DNA from: Thauera humireducens
GTDB lineage: Bacteria > Pseudomonadota > Gammaproteobacteria > Burkholderiales > Rhodocyclaceae
Reading direction: 5' to 3'
Assembly (NCBI RefSeq): GCF_001051995.2
Contig: NZ_CP014646.1
Location: 2,294,001-2,358,000 of the forward strand
Length of the DNA stretch: 64,000 bases
In this document: in pieces, positions 29,158 through 39,018 of the stretch
Layout of the letters: each line of letters opens with the position of its first letter
Position numbering within the stretch: position 1 is the stretch's first letter
Translations under genes and position numbers: made by a program
Notes under the pieces: model-generated
The model's database searches: none
What the model was told of the DNA's origin: nothing
What the model saw: the letters and a program-made list of their open reading frames with translations, nothing else

Positions 29158-30442
29158 TCTCGCGCACGTCGTCCTCGCCGAGCGTACCGGCAGCAGCCTT
29201 CAGGCGCAGTTGGGCGAGCAGGGTGTCGTAGCGCGCACGCGACAGTTGCTGAAGCGTATCGGCCAGTTGCGTCTGGGCGTTGAGCACGTCGATGTTGATG
29301 CGCACGCCCACTTCGTAGCCGAGCTTGTTGGCTTCGAGCGCGGAGGTCGACGACACCTTCGCGGCTTCCAGCGCCCTCACCTGCGCCATGCCGCTGGTCA
29401 CGCCCAGCCATGACTGGCGCGCGGCCAGCGCAGCATTGCGGCGCGCATCCTCGAGATCGGCATCGGCCTTCATTCGCAGCGCCGCCGCTTCGCGCGACAC
29501 GGACGACACCCGCCCGCCGGCATACAGCGGCAGATTGAGCTGCAGCCCGATCGTCGTCGCCTCGCTGCGCTCGGTCGACACCTGCGGCCGGTTGTTAACG
29601 CCATGGGTTGCGACGATATCCACCGTCGGCAGGTGCCCGGCGCGTGCGCGCTCGACCTCACGCGCGGCGATCTCGCGCACGAGTTGCTGCGCCTGCACGC
29701 CGAAACTGCCCGCCTCGGCCGCGGTGACCCAGTCCGCGATGTTGTCGGGTTGCGGACGCTGCAGTTGCACGCCCTCTCGCAGACCGGCCAGAGCCTCGGG
29801 CTGCTTGCCGATGATCTGCGCCAGCGTCTGGCGCGCGACCTCGAGCTGGTTCTGTGCAGCGATCTCCTGCGCCGAGGCCAGGTCGAAGCGCGACTGCGCC
29901 TCGTGGACGTCGGTGATCGTGACCGTGCCGACCTCGAAGCTGGTCTTCGCCAGATCGAGCTGTTCGCCCGCCGCCGTACGCAACTGCGTCACCGCGGCAA
30001 GCGCATCCTGCGCATTGAGAACGTTGAAGTAGGCCTCGGAGACCCGCAGCACCAGGTCCTGCCGCGCCACGCCGAACTGCGCCTCGGTCAGCGCGGTCTG
30101 CAATTCGCCCTGCTTGAACTGCACCCAGTTCTGCCAGCGGAACAGCGGCTGGGTCAGCTGCACACCGTAGCCGTTGCTGTTGTAGGAGTAGTCCATTGCC
30201 CGCGGACTCGAACTCGTGCGCAGCTCGGCGTCGTTCCAGCGCGTTTCCGCGTTCAGTCCGATCTGCGGCAGCAGGCCGGAACGCCCCTGCACGACCTTCT
30301 CCTGTCCGGCCTCGAACTCGGCCCGTGCCGCGGAGAACTTCGCATCATTCGCGAGCGCCTCCTGATAGACCTGCATGAGGTCGGCGGCCCACGCGCCGCT
30401 CGAGAACAGGCCTGCCACACAGAGTGCTATCGCTCGCTTCAT
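29135..30442 (-). CDS. TolC-family outer-membrane channel protein
   Basis: This encodes 435 aa from ATG 30442; signal peptide MKRAIALCVAGLFSSGAWA|A. The OEP repeats of TolC are visible: DLMQVYQEALANDAKF near the start, a second copy after residue 220, and the YEVGVRINIDVLNAQTQL / FEVGTVTITDVHEAQSR pair. These features build the trimeric beta-barrel and periplasmic tunnel of type I secretion and efflux systems. No pump gene is adjacent; the MacA/MacB-like exporter at 43.5-47.8 kb may use it, but this is only a guess. Confidence 0.94.
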   Translation of the reverse strand: MKRAIALCVAGLFSSGAWAADLMQVYQEALANDAKFSAARAEFEAGQEKVVQGRSGLLPQIGLNAETRWNDAELRTSSSPRAMDYSYNSNGYGVQLTQPLFRWQNWVQFKQGELQTALTEAQFGVARQDLVLRVSEAYFNVLNAQDALAAVTQLRTAAGEQLDLAKTSFEVGTVTITDVHEAQSRFDLASAQEIAAQNQLEVARQTLAQIIGKQPEALAGLREGVQLQRPQPDNIADWVTAAEAGSFGVQAQQLVREIAAREVERARAGHLPTVDIVATHGVNNRPQVSTERSEATTIGLQLNLPLYAGGRVSSVSREAAALRMKADADLEDARRNAALAARQSWLGVTSGMAQVRALEAAKVSSTSALEANKLGYEVGVRINIDVLNAQTQLADTLQQLSRARYDTLLAQLRLKAAAGTLGEDDVREINALLAP

Positions 30443-30468
30443 TACGTCCTCCGGAAAATGCTGCCGCG

Positions 30469-30792
30469 TCAGTACTGCGGCATCTTCGGGTCGACCTGCG
30501 CCGCCCAGCCAGCGACACCGCCAGCCAGATTGATCACGTTGCCGAAGCCCTGATGCTCGAGGAACATGCACACCTGCGCGCTGCGCCCGCCGTGGTGGCA
30601 GACCACCACGATCTCAGCGTCACGGTCGAGCTCGGCAAAACGTGCGGGCACGCTGCCCATGGGCATCGGCACGGAACCCTCGATGTGACAGATCCCGAAT
30701 TCCCAGGGTTCGCGCACATCGAGCAGCAGGGGCTTGTCGTCCCCCGCATCGCTCAGGCGGTCGGCAAGTTCGCGCGGGCTGATCTGACGCAT
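30469..30792 (-). CDS. Single-domain rhodanese-like sulfurtransferase
   Basis: This encodes 107 aa. LLLDVREPWEF and the active-site loop CHHGGRS (Cys near residue 65) define a GlpE-like single rhodanese domain, with the closing GGVAGWAAQVDP. It probably carries persulfide sulfur in the cytoplasm. It lies 10 bases after pcm and 26 bases before the TolC-like gene on the same strand, an order kept in many betaproteobacteria. Confidence 0.94.
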   Translation of the reverse strand: MRQISPRELADRLSDAGDDKPLLLDVREPWEFGICHIEGSVPMPMGSVPARFAELDRDAEIVVVCHHGGRSAQVCMFLEHQGFGNVINLAGGVAGWAAQVDPKMPQY

Positions 30793-30802
30793 GGTGTCGT
30801 AC

Positions 30803-31456
30803 TCAGAAGCTGAAGGCGTCGTGGCGCGGCGCGTTGCGCAGCATGGGCACGACGGTCTCGAAGATGTCCTCGGTGCGGAAACGCCCCTCGGCCTCGCAGG
30901 TGATCAGGCGTCCCTTCATGACCGGCGCCTCGCCCACGAACGCGAACAGGCGGCCACCCACCTTGAGCTGCTCGAGCAGCGCCTGCGGCACGAAGGACAC
31001 GCCGCCCGATACCACGATGACATCGTAGGGGGCACGCTCGGCCCAGCCCGCCATGCCGTCGCCCTGCGCCACCACGACGTTCTCGACACCGTTGCGGGCG
31101 AGGTTGTCCGAGGCGAACTTCACCAGCTCGGGCTCGATTTCCAGGGTGCGCACCCACTCCGCGCGCGCCGCCAGCAGTGCGGCGAAAAACCCGGAACCGG
31201 TACCGATCTCCAGAACCGAGTCGGATTTCGCCAGTTGCAGCGCCTGCAGCACCTTGCCCTCGATGACCGGCTTCAGCATCACCTGGCCGCAGCCGATCGG
31301 GATCTCCACGTCGGCGAAAGCCAGCGACCGCGCGCTCGCGGGCACGAACTCCTCGCGCTTGACCGTCATCAGGAGGTCGAGCACGTTCTGATCCAGCACC
31401 TCCCAGGGGCGGATCTGTTGCTCGACCATGTTGAAGCGCGCTTTCTCGAAATTCAT
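30803..31456 (-). CDS. pcm: Protein-L-isoaspartate O-methyltransferase family protein
   Basis: This encodes 217 aa from ATG 31456, preceded by AGGAG; the frame to 31483 adds no supported start. The class I methyltransferase motif VLEIGTGSGFFAALLA binds SAM, and MVEQQIRPWEVLDQNVLDLL with VPASARSLAFAD matches the PIMT family N-terminus. PIMT repairs isoaspartyl residues in damaged proteins. This betaproteobacterial version lacks the exact THIS-type catalytic motif of classical Pcm at the position I would expect, so the substrate is less certain than the fold. Confidence 0.85.
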   Translation of the reverse strand: MNFEKARFNMVEQQIRPWEVLDQNVLDLLMTVKREEFVPASARSLAFADVEIPIGCGQVMLKPVIEGKVLQALQLAKSDSVLEIGTGSGFFAALLAARAEWVRTLEIEPELVKFASDNLARNGVENVVVAQGDGMAGWAERAPYDVIVVSGGVSFVPQALLEQLKVGGRLFAFVGEAPVMKGRLITCEAEGRFRTEDIFETVVPMLRNAPRHDAFSF

Positions 31457-31476
31457 CAGGAACTCCTGGCGAAATA

Positions 31477-31499
31477 TTAGCACACGCTAATTAATAGCG
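31477..31499 (-). promoter_or_regulatory. Overlapping palindromes upstream of pcm (candidate operator)
   Basis: TTAGC-ACAC-GCTAA (31477-31490) overlaps CGCTA-ATTAA-TAGCG (31485-31499). Three TAGC/GCTA half-sites stand about 20-45 bases before the pcm start, over an A+T-rich TAATAT that could be its -10 element. Confidence 0.4.
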
Positions 31500-31678
31500 T
31501 CGTCCGTTACGGCAAAACCGCATCATTCTAGCGCAGTTGCTGCGCTGCGATGGGGCGACGCGGCGCCCGTCAAGCAAGGGCAGTGACGATGGACAAGGCC
31601 CGCGGTCCCGGGCGCAAACCGCATGCTGGCCCGGGTCTCGCGCCTGGCGGCGAGCCGGGTCGTGCGGACGTTCCGGGA

Positions 31679-33331
31679 TCAACGCGACTCGAGCACCAGG
31701 CGACCATTGGCCGGCTGGATCGGGCGGGTGTTGCGCGGGTAGAGGCGCCCGAACACGGCCAACTGGTCGTCAGCCATCGGCATCGGCGTCTTCATCACCA
31801 CCCAGATGACGTCTTCGGTGCAGGGCGGCACGGGCAGCGAGCCGAGATAGAGGAAGTGCGCGGGATTCTCGGGGACGAAACCATTGAGGTCGATCACGGC
31901 ATCCGGCACGAACTCGCGCCCGCGATCGAGTGGCAGGTTGTTCCACAAGGTCTGCAGCAAGGCGTTCGGCGCGCCGCCCGCCTCGAGCAGGATCGACACG
32001 ATCGCCGTGCGACCGTCGGCGCTGCGGTGCTCGAGATAGGCGGCCATGTCATAGGCCATGCCGCCGACACGCTCCTGCGACGGGCGATGCAGGGTGAAAC
32101 GCTCGAGCGCGTAGCGCGTGCCGCGGATCTCGACCCCCATGCCTTCGCCAACGTCCACCTGCAGCGTGTTGCCGGTGTCGCGGATGCGAAAACCGGTGCT
32201 GCGGTAGTGGAACTTGACCGGTGCCAGATCCACCGCCACGCCGTCACGCAGGTCGATCGGCGACTGGCGCGTGCCCTCGCTGCACAGACGCCAGTCGGGA
32301 CGCAGGCGCCCCCACGCCTCCGGACCCAATTCCCCCTCGTAGCGCCAGCCGGGATCGAAGGCGTTGTCGCGCTGGGCACGCAGCAGCACCTCGACCGGGT
32401 CGGGCGGCGCCGGGGTCGCCGGCACCGACGGGGCCTTGACCTGCGGTCGCGCCAGGGCAACGGGCGCCGGAGTCTGCGGACGGGGCGTCTCACGCACCTC
32501 CGCGCGTGACGGCTCCGGCCTGCGCTCCGCGCCCGGCCGCGCCGGCGGAGCCGACTTCTCGGCCTTGCGCACCGTCTCGGCGGTCGCAGGCTTGGGTGCC
32601 TCGCGCTCGACCCTCTCGGGATCGGGCTTGGCGGGCCGGATGTTTGGCAGCGGCGGCAGGATCAGCTTCTTGTCGCCCTGATCCACCGCACCGTTCGGGG
32701 GCGCCGCCTCGACCGCCTTGGGCGGTTCAGCGGCACGCAAGGCCTGCGCCGTCGTCGTAGCGGTTTCGATCGGCGCCGCGCGGGCGGGCTGGGCCGTCGC
32801 CGGCTTCGCGGACCGCCCGGCCTTTGCGGGGGCCGGCGCGGACGCCTTGGGTGCTGCGGGCGCAGCGGCTTCCAGCCTCGGCTGCATCGAATCGGCCAGC
32901 TTCTGCACCTCGTCCGCCACCCTCTGCAGGTCGGCAACCGACGGCGGGCCGCACACCTCGCGCCACATGCGCTCGTCGACCGAGCTCGGCGTCACCCGCA
33001 GCGGCGTCTGGTCCTCGACATTCTCCTCGCGCACCAGGTTGTCATCGGCGTCGAGATACACGCGCTTGATGGTGGAGAAGGTCCGGTTCTGGCAGTCATA
33101 CCGGTTCAGGGCCTTGATCGTCGCATATCCCGCCGCCGCGACCTCGTTGTTGGCCAACACCACCCGCCCCCACGACACCTTGGTGCCACGATCCGAAGTC
33201 AGGATGCTGCCGCGGTCGATCTCCACCCGGCGGTTGCGATCACTCAGCACCAGCTGCCAGTCGGCGGCGAGCGCGACCTGCAGCGGGCTGGCGATCATCA
33301 GGGCCACGAGGGCCAGGCGGGAGAGTTTCAT
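31679..33331 (-). CDS. Exported protein: surface-adhesin-E-like N-terminus and degenerate alpha-carbonic-anhydrase domain
   Basis: This encodes 550 aa from ATG 33331 with signal peptide ending LALAA|D; frames further upstream run into the TPP riboswitch region. Residues ~22-140 (WQLVLSDRNRRVEIDRGSI, NRTFSTIKRVYLDADDNLVR) resemble the surface-adhesin-E fold. A long Pro/Ala/Lys linker (~150-340) follows. The last ~200 residues are alpha-carbonic-anhydrase-like (RQSPIDLRDG, HYRSTGFRI, YLGSLPVPPCTEDVIWVV). Two zinc ligands are lost: the QFHFH-type strand reads RFTLHRPSQ with Thr413 for the first His and His415 kept, and the third His is Tyr432. It is unlikely to hydrate CO2 and may bind a ligand or the cell surface. 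Confidence 0.82.
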   Translation of the reverse strand: MKLSRLALVALMIASPLQVALAADWQLVLSDRNRRVEIDRGSILTSDRGTKVSWGRVVLANNEVAAAGYATIKALNRYDCQNRTFSTIKRVYLDADDNLVREENVEDQTPLRVTPSSVDERMWREVCGPPSVADLQRVADEVQKLADSMQPRLEAAAPAAPKASAPAPAKAGRSAKPATAQPARAAPIETATTTAQALRAAEPPKAVEAAPPNGAVDQGDKKLILPPLPNIRPAKPDPERVEREAPKPATAETVRKAEKSAPPARPGAERRPEPSRAEVRETPRPQTPAPVALARPQVKAPSVPATPAPPDPVEVLLRAQRDNAFDPGWRYEGELGPEAWGRLRPDWRLCSEGTRQSPIDLRDGVAVDLAPVKFHYRSTGFRIRDTGNTLQVDVGEGMGVEIRGTRYALERFTLHRPSQERVGGMAYDMAAYLEHRSADGRTAIVSILLEAGGAPNALLQTLWNNLPLDRGREFVPDAVIDLNGFVPENPAHFLYLGSLPVPPCTEDVIWVVMKTPMPMADDQLAVFGRLYPRNTRPIQPANGRLVLESR

Positions 33332-33429
33332 CGATGCGGAGAACGGGCAGTAATGCAATCCTATACGGCGTGCGCACCGAAATCTTGAGCACCTTGCCAC
33401 ACACGAGGGCATACAGTATCGTCCGCAGT

Positions 33430-33511
33430 TCTCGTTGGGGGTGCCCGCTGCGCACGGGCTGAGAAACACCCTTGGAACCTGATCCGGCTCGCACCGGCGT
33501 AGGGAAACGTC
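33430..33511 (+). promoter_or_regulatory. TPP riboswitch (THI element)
   Basis: The conserved GGGGGTGCCC, CTGAGAAACACCC (33459 on), GGAACCTGATCCGG and GCGTAGGGAAACGTC blocks appear in order. The last block contains the Shine-Dalgarno AGGGA, nine bases before the thiD start, so TPP binding probably blocks translation of thiD and hence thiC. Confidence 0.96.
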
Positions 33512-33514
33512 AAT

Positions 33515-34402
33515 ATGCGTTCGTCCGCTTCATCCGCCGCTGCAACCAGCAGCGCGTCCCGTATTTCCAATGTGGTCTCGATCGCCGGCGTGGACCCGAG
33601 TGGGGGCGCCGGCGTGCTTGCCGACCTCAAGGCCTTCTCGGCGCTCGGCGCCTATGGCTGCGGCGTCATCGCTGCGCTGACGGCACAGAACACCCAGTGC
33701 GTGACCGGCGTGCATGTACCGCCGACCGACTTCCTGCGCCTGCAGATCGACACCCTGTTCGCCGACGTCGCGATCCACGCGACCAAGATCGGCATGCTCG
33801 GCAGCGCCGAGGTCACCGCCACCGTGGCCGACCGCCTTGCCCACTGGCAGGCCGCCAACGTCGTGCTCGACCCGGTCATGGTCGCCAAGAGTGGCGACAG
33901 CCTGCTGGCCAGGAGCGCGATCGCGATGATGCGCGAGGCGCTGTTCCCGCAAGCCTTCCTGATCACCCCCAACCTGCCCGAGGCGGGCGTGCTGCTCGAA
34001 CAGCGTGCGCCGGAAACGGTCAAGGAGATGTACCGCGCCGCCGAGCGCCTGCGCGAACTGCTGCCAGTCTCGAGCGAGCGCTGGGTGCTGCTCAAGGGCG
34101 GCCACCTGCCCGGCAACGACCTCGTCGACCTGCTGTTCGACGGTGACCGCATGGTCGAACTGCCCGCGCCGCGCATCGAGACCAAGAACACGCACGGCAC
34201 CGGCTGCAGCCTCTCGTCCGCCATCGCCGCCCTGCTGCCGCAGCGGGCAGGCGGATTCAGGCCGGTGGAGTCGGCCGTGCGCGAGGCACGCCAGTGGCTG
34301 CTGGGCGCCATCGCACATTCGGGCGAGCTCGGCGTCGGCAGCGGACATGGTCCGGTCCATCACTTCCACGCACTCTGGCGCAGGAACGCAGTTCCGCACT
34401 GA
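33515..34402 (+). CDS. thiD: Hydroxymethylpyrimidine/phosphomethylpyrimidine kinase
   Basis: This encodes 295 aa. After a 17-residue Ser/Ala-rich extension the ribokinase fold starts: VVSIAGVDPSGGAGVLADLKAF, KIGMLGSAE, LDPVMVAKSGD, LITPNLPEAGVLL, GGHLPG and the ATP/anion-hole motif THGTGCSLSSAIA. It phosphorylates HMP and HMP-P in thiamine synthesis. The TPP riboswitch precedes it and thiC follows after 103 bases, so both are likely under the same control. Confidence 0.97.
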   Translation: MRSSASSAAATSSASRISNVVSIAGVDPSGGAGVLADLKAFSALGAYGCGVIAALTAQNTQCVTGVHVPPTDFLRLQIDTLFADVAIHATKIGMLGSAEVTATVADRLAHWQAANVVLDPVMVAKSGDSLLARSAIAMMREALFPQAFLITPNLPEAGVLLEQRAPETVKEMYRAAERLRELLPVSSERWVLLKGGHLPGNDLVDLLFDGDRMVELPAPRIETKNTHGTGCSLSSAIAALLPQRAGGFRPVESAVREARQWLLGAIAHSGELGVGSGHGPVHHFHALWRRNAVPH

Positions 34403-34484
34403 AGCGGCCTCGCCCGCTGATCCCTGCCCGATCGTCGATTGCTCGCGCGGACGCCCAGCCGCGCGCCCTTACACAACACCATAG

Positions 34485-36422
<1,938 letters not shown>

Positions 36423-36431
36423 CCTGGCTTA

Positions 36432-36466
36432 CGGGCGGGGTCGCGGCCGGCAAGCGGCCCCGCCCG
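36432..36466 (+). terminator. GC-rich stem-loop after thiC
   Basis: CGGGCGGGGTCGC pairs with GCGGCCCCGCCCG with one G-U pair across a nine-base loop. There is no T-run, so it may be a Rho-assisted terminator or a 3'-end stabilising hairpin. Confidence 0.5.
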
Positions 36467-36476
36467 TGCGCCGGGT

Positions 36477-36490
36477 TCGACCCAGATCAA
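36477..36490 (+). promoter_or_regulatory. Weak FNR/ANR-like box upstream of the alcohol dehydrogenase gene
   Basis: TCGAC-CCAG-ATCAA matches 8 of 10 defined positions of the FNR consensus TTGAT-N4-ATCAA, about 90 bases before the start of the dehydrogenase. Oxygen-linked control would fit, but the match may be chance. Confidence 0.25.
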
Positions 36491-36577
36491 GGTCGCGGAC
36501 GTCATCATGGTCCATAGTCTACCTGGCTGTTCGCATCGGTTTTCGCGGACCCACCTTCCCCTACCAGGAGACGCCTC

Positions 36578-37678
36578 ATGACTGCCATGATGAAAGCGAC
36601 GGTCTTCGTCGCCCCCGGCCGCATCGAACTGGTCGACAAGCCGATCCCCGCGATCGGCCCGAACGACGCCCTGATCCGCATTACCACGACCACGATCTGC
36701 GGCACCGACGTCCATATCCTGAAAGGCGAATACCCGGTCGTGCCGGGCCTGACCATCGGCCACGAGCCGGTCGGCGTGATCGAGAAGCTCGGCAGCGCGG
36801 TGCAGGGCTACCGCGAAGGCCAGCGCGTCATCGCCGGGGCGATCTGCCCCAACTTCAACTCCTATGCCGCGCAGGACGGCGCCGCCTCGCAGGACGGCAG
36901 CTACCTGATCCCCTCCGGCCACTGCGGCGGCCACGGCTACAAGGCCACCGCCGGCTGGCGCTTCGGCAACCTGATCGACGGCACCCAGGCCGAGTACGTG
37001 CTGGTACCGGATGCCCAGGCCAACCTCGCGCCGATTCCCGACGGGCTGACCGACGAGCAGGTGCTGATGTGCCCCGACATCATGTCCACCGGCTTCAAGG
37101 GCGCCGAGAACGCCAACATCAAGCTCGGCGATACGGTGGTGGTGTTCGCCCAGGGACCGATCGGCCTGTGCGCCACCGCCGGCGCCCGGCTGATGGGCGC
37201 GACCACGGTGATCGCGGTCGACGGCAACGATCACCGCCTCGGCATCTCGAAGGTCATGGGCGCCGACGTGACGCTGAACTTCCGCAACTGCGACGTCGTC
37301 GGCGAAATCATGAAGCTCACCGGCGGGCGCGGCGCCGACTCCGCGATCGAAGCCCTGGGCACCCAGGCCACCTTCGAGCAGGCGCTGCGCGTGCTCAAGC
37401 CCGGCGGCACCTTGTCCAGCCTCGGGGTGTATTCGAGCGACCTGACGATTCCGCTGTCGGCCTTCGCCGCCGGCCTGGGTGACCACCGCATCAACACCGC
37501 GCTGTGCCCGGGCGGCAAGGAACGCATGCGCCGGCTGATGAACGTGGTCGCATCGAACCGCGTCGATCTCGGCGTACTCGTCACCCACACTTACAAACTC
37601 GACGACATCGTCGCCGCCTACGAGCTGTTCGCCAACCAGCGCGACGGCGTGCTGAAGGTGGCGATCAAGCCGAACTGA
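36578..37678 (+). CDS. Zinc-dependent medium-chain alcohol dehydrogenase
   Basis: This encodes 366 aa preceded by AGGAG. The catalytic zinc ligands are ICGTD (Cys), GHEPVG (His) and CPDIMSTG (Asp), as in the tetrameric secondary-alcohol dehydrogenases of the Clostridium/Thermoanaerobacter type. The four-cysteine structural zinc lobe of other alcohol dehydrogenases is absent. The coenzyme loop is VVVFAQGPIGLCATAG, and the Asp in IAVDGNDH favours NAD over NADP. It probably oxidises short-chain alcohols. A strong terminator follows. Confidence 0.9.
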   Translation: MTAMMKATVFVAPGRIELVDKPIPAIGPNDALIRITTTTICGTDVHILKGEYPVVPGLTIGHEPVGVIEKLGSAVQGYREGQRVIAGAICPNFNSYAAQDGAASQDGSYLIPSGHCGGHGYKATAGWRFGNLIDGTQAEYVLVPDAQANLAPIPDGLTDEQVLMCPDIMSTGFKGAENANIKLGDTVVVFAQGPIGLCATAGARLMGATTVIAVDGNDHRLGISKVMGADVTLNFRNCDVVGEIMKLTGGRGADSAIEALGTQATFEQALRVLKPGGTLSSLGVYSSDLTIPLSAFAAGLGDHRINTALCPGGKERMRRLMNVVASNRVDLGVLVTHTYKLDDIVAAYELFANQRDGVLKVAIKPN

Positions 37679-37704
37679 TGCACCGCTGAACACGGCAACG
37701 AAAA

Positions 37705-37726
37705 GGGCGCCCGCGGGCGCCCTTTT
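37705..37726. terminator. Bidirectional terminator between the dehydrogenase and OmpA-like genes
   Basis: GGGCGCC-CGCG-GGCGCCC is followed by TTTT and preceded by AAAA, so it can stop both converging transcripts. Confidence 0.9.
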
Positions 37727-37750
37727 CGATCCGCCGCGACGCGGCCCGGA

Positions 37751-38416
37751 TCAACGCGCCGTTTCGGCGACGAAGATCTCCACGCGGCGATTCATCGCAC
37801 GACCCGACGCCGTCGCGTTGTCGGCGATCGGCTGGCGCGAGCCGCGACCGTCGATCGCGATGCGCTGCGACGACACGCCGCGCGCCACCAGATAGTCGCG
37901 CACCGCGGCGGCACGGTTGACCGACAGCGGGTTGTTGATGGCGTCGGTGCCGGTGCTGTCGGTGTGGCCGACGATGGAGATGGTCGTGACCGGATGCTGG
38001 TTCAGGCTGTTCGCCAGGCTGTCGAGCACCGGGCGCATGTTCGGCTTGATGTCGTAGCGGCCGGTATCGAAGGAGATGTCGCTCGGGATATCGACCTTCA
38101 ACTGGTTGTCGGCGGTCTGGCTGACGCCGATGCCGGTGCCCGCCGTCGCCTGCTCCATCTCGGCCTTCTGCTTCTGCATGTTCTGCGACCACAGGTAGCC
38201 GCCCGCCGCACCAATCGCGGCACCGACGGCAGCGCCCGTCGCCGTGCTCTTGGTCTTGTTGCCGCCCGCGGTCGCGCGGCCGATGACCGCACCGGTCACG
38301 GCACCGATGCCTGCGCCGATGCTCGTGTCGCGCTGGGTCTCGCTCATGTTCGCGCAGCCCACCAGCCCGCTCGCGGCAACGGTGAGCGCAGTCAGGGAAA
38401 CGACGATCTTGTTCAT
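37751..38416 (-). CDS. OmpA-family lipoprotein with glycine-zipper segment
   Basis: This encodes 221 aa. The lipobox is LVGC (Cys near 21). Residues ~30-75 are a glycine zipper (GAGIGAVTGAVIGRATAGG and GAAVGAAIGAAGGYLW). The C-terminal OmpA domain (~110-215) has ISFDTGRYDIKPNMRPVLDSL, SIVGHTDSTG, NPLSVNRAAAVRDYL and RGSRQPIADN, the peptidoglycan-binding pattern. It probably tethers outer membrane to cell wall. It converges on the dehydrogenase gene at a shared terminator. Confidence 0.93.
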   Translation of the reverse strand: MNKIVVSLTALTVAASGLVGCANMSETQRDTSIGAGIGAVTGAVIGRATAGGNKTKSTATGAAVGAAIGAAGGYLWSQNMQKQKAEMEQATAGTGIGVSQTADNQLKVDIPSDISFDTGRYDIKPNMRPVLDSLANSLNQHPVTTISIVGHTDSTGTDAINNPLSVNRAAAVRDYLVARGVSSQRIAIDGRGSRQPIADNATASGRAMNRRVEIFVAETAR

Positions 38417-38530
38417 GGTTCTCAGCCTCCGGATTTGTAACAGGCCAGTCGATTATGGGCGCGAGCCCCGACTCCACGCCTGTGGCAGTGTGCAACAAAG
38501 CATGACGACGGCCGATCAGGGATAACGCGA

Positions 38531-38926
38531 TCAGCCGCGCAGCGCGTTGAAGATCGAGTAACCCGCCCAGGTCATCAACACCGATCCGCCGACATGCAGC
38601 GCGAGATGCAGCGCCAGCCAACCCGCAGCACCCCGCTGCAACAGGTGGAAGGCCTCCGCCGAGAACGTGGAGAAGGTCGTCAGCCCCCCCAGCAGGCCGG
38701 TCGTCAGCAGCAGTTTCAGGGCCGGGCTCATCGCCGGCCACGCCTGGACGAGCCCGAGCGCCACGCCCATCAACAGGCCGCCCACCAGGTTGGCCACCAG
38801 CGTGCCGAGCGGCACGAGGGTGAAGAGCGGATTGAGCCAGAGACCCAGCCCCCAGCGCAGCCACGCGCCGCACGCAGCCCCCAGGCCCACGGCAAAGAAT
38901 GCAGCCGTCCCCATCGCTCCTGCCAT
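38531..38926 (-). CDS. crcB: Fluoride exporter CrcB/Fluc
   Basis: This encodes 131 aa with four transmembrane helices. GAWLRWGLGLW near the start, GTLVANLVGGLLMGV and GLLGGLTTFSTFSAE are the Fluc signatures, including the Asn and the TFSTFS fluoride-coordinating helix break. It works as a dual-topology dimer that leaks fluoride out of the cell. I saw no crcB (fluoride) riboswitch in the 90 bases before it. Confidence 0.96.
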   Translation of the reverse strand: MAGAMGTAAFFAVGLGAACGAWLRWGLGLWLNPLFTLVPLGTLVANLVGGLLMGVALGLVQAWPAMSPALKLLLTTGLLGGLTTFSTFSAEAFHLLQRGAAGWLALHLALHVGGSVLMTWAGYSIFNALRG

Positions 38927-39018
38927 CCCCTTGTCCCCCGTCCCGCCGACAAACCGCCGGCATGGGCCGCAGTTTACCCAAGCGCGGGACCGAGGGGCGG
39001 GATCGGCGCCCGAGGCAC

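Noticed and set aside
38927..39018. Fluoride riboswitch before crcB
   Set aside because: The conserved blocks of that riboswitch were looked for and not found.
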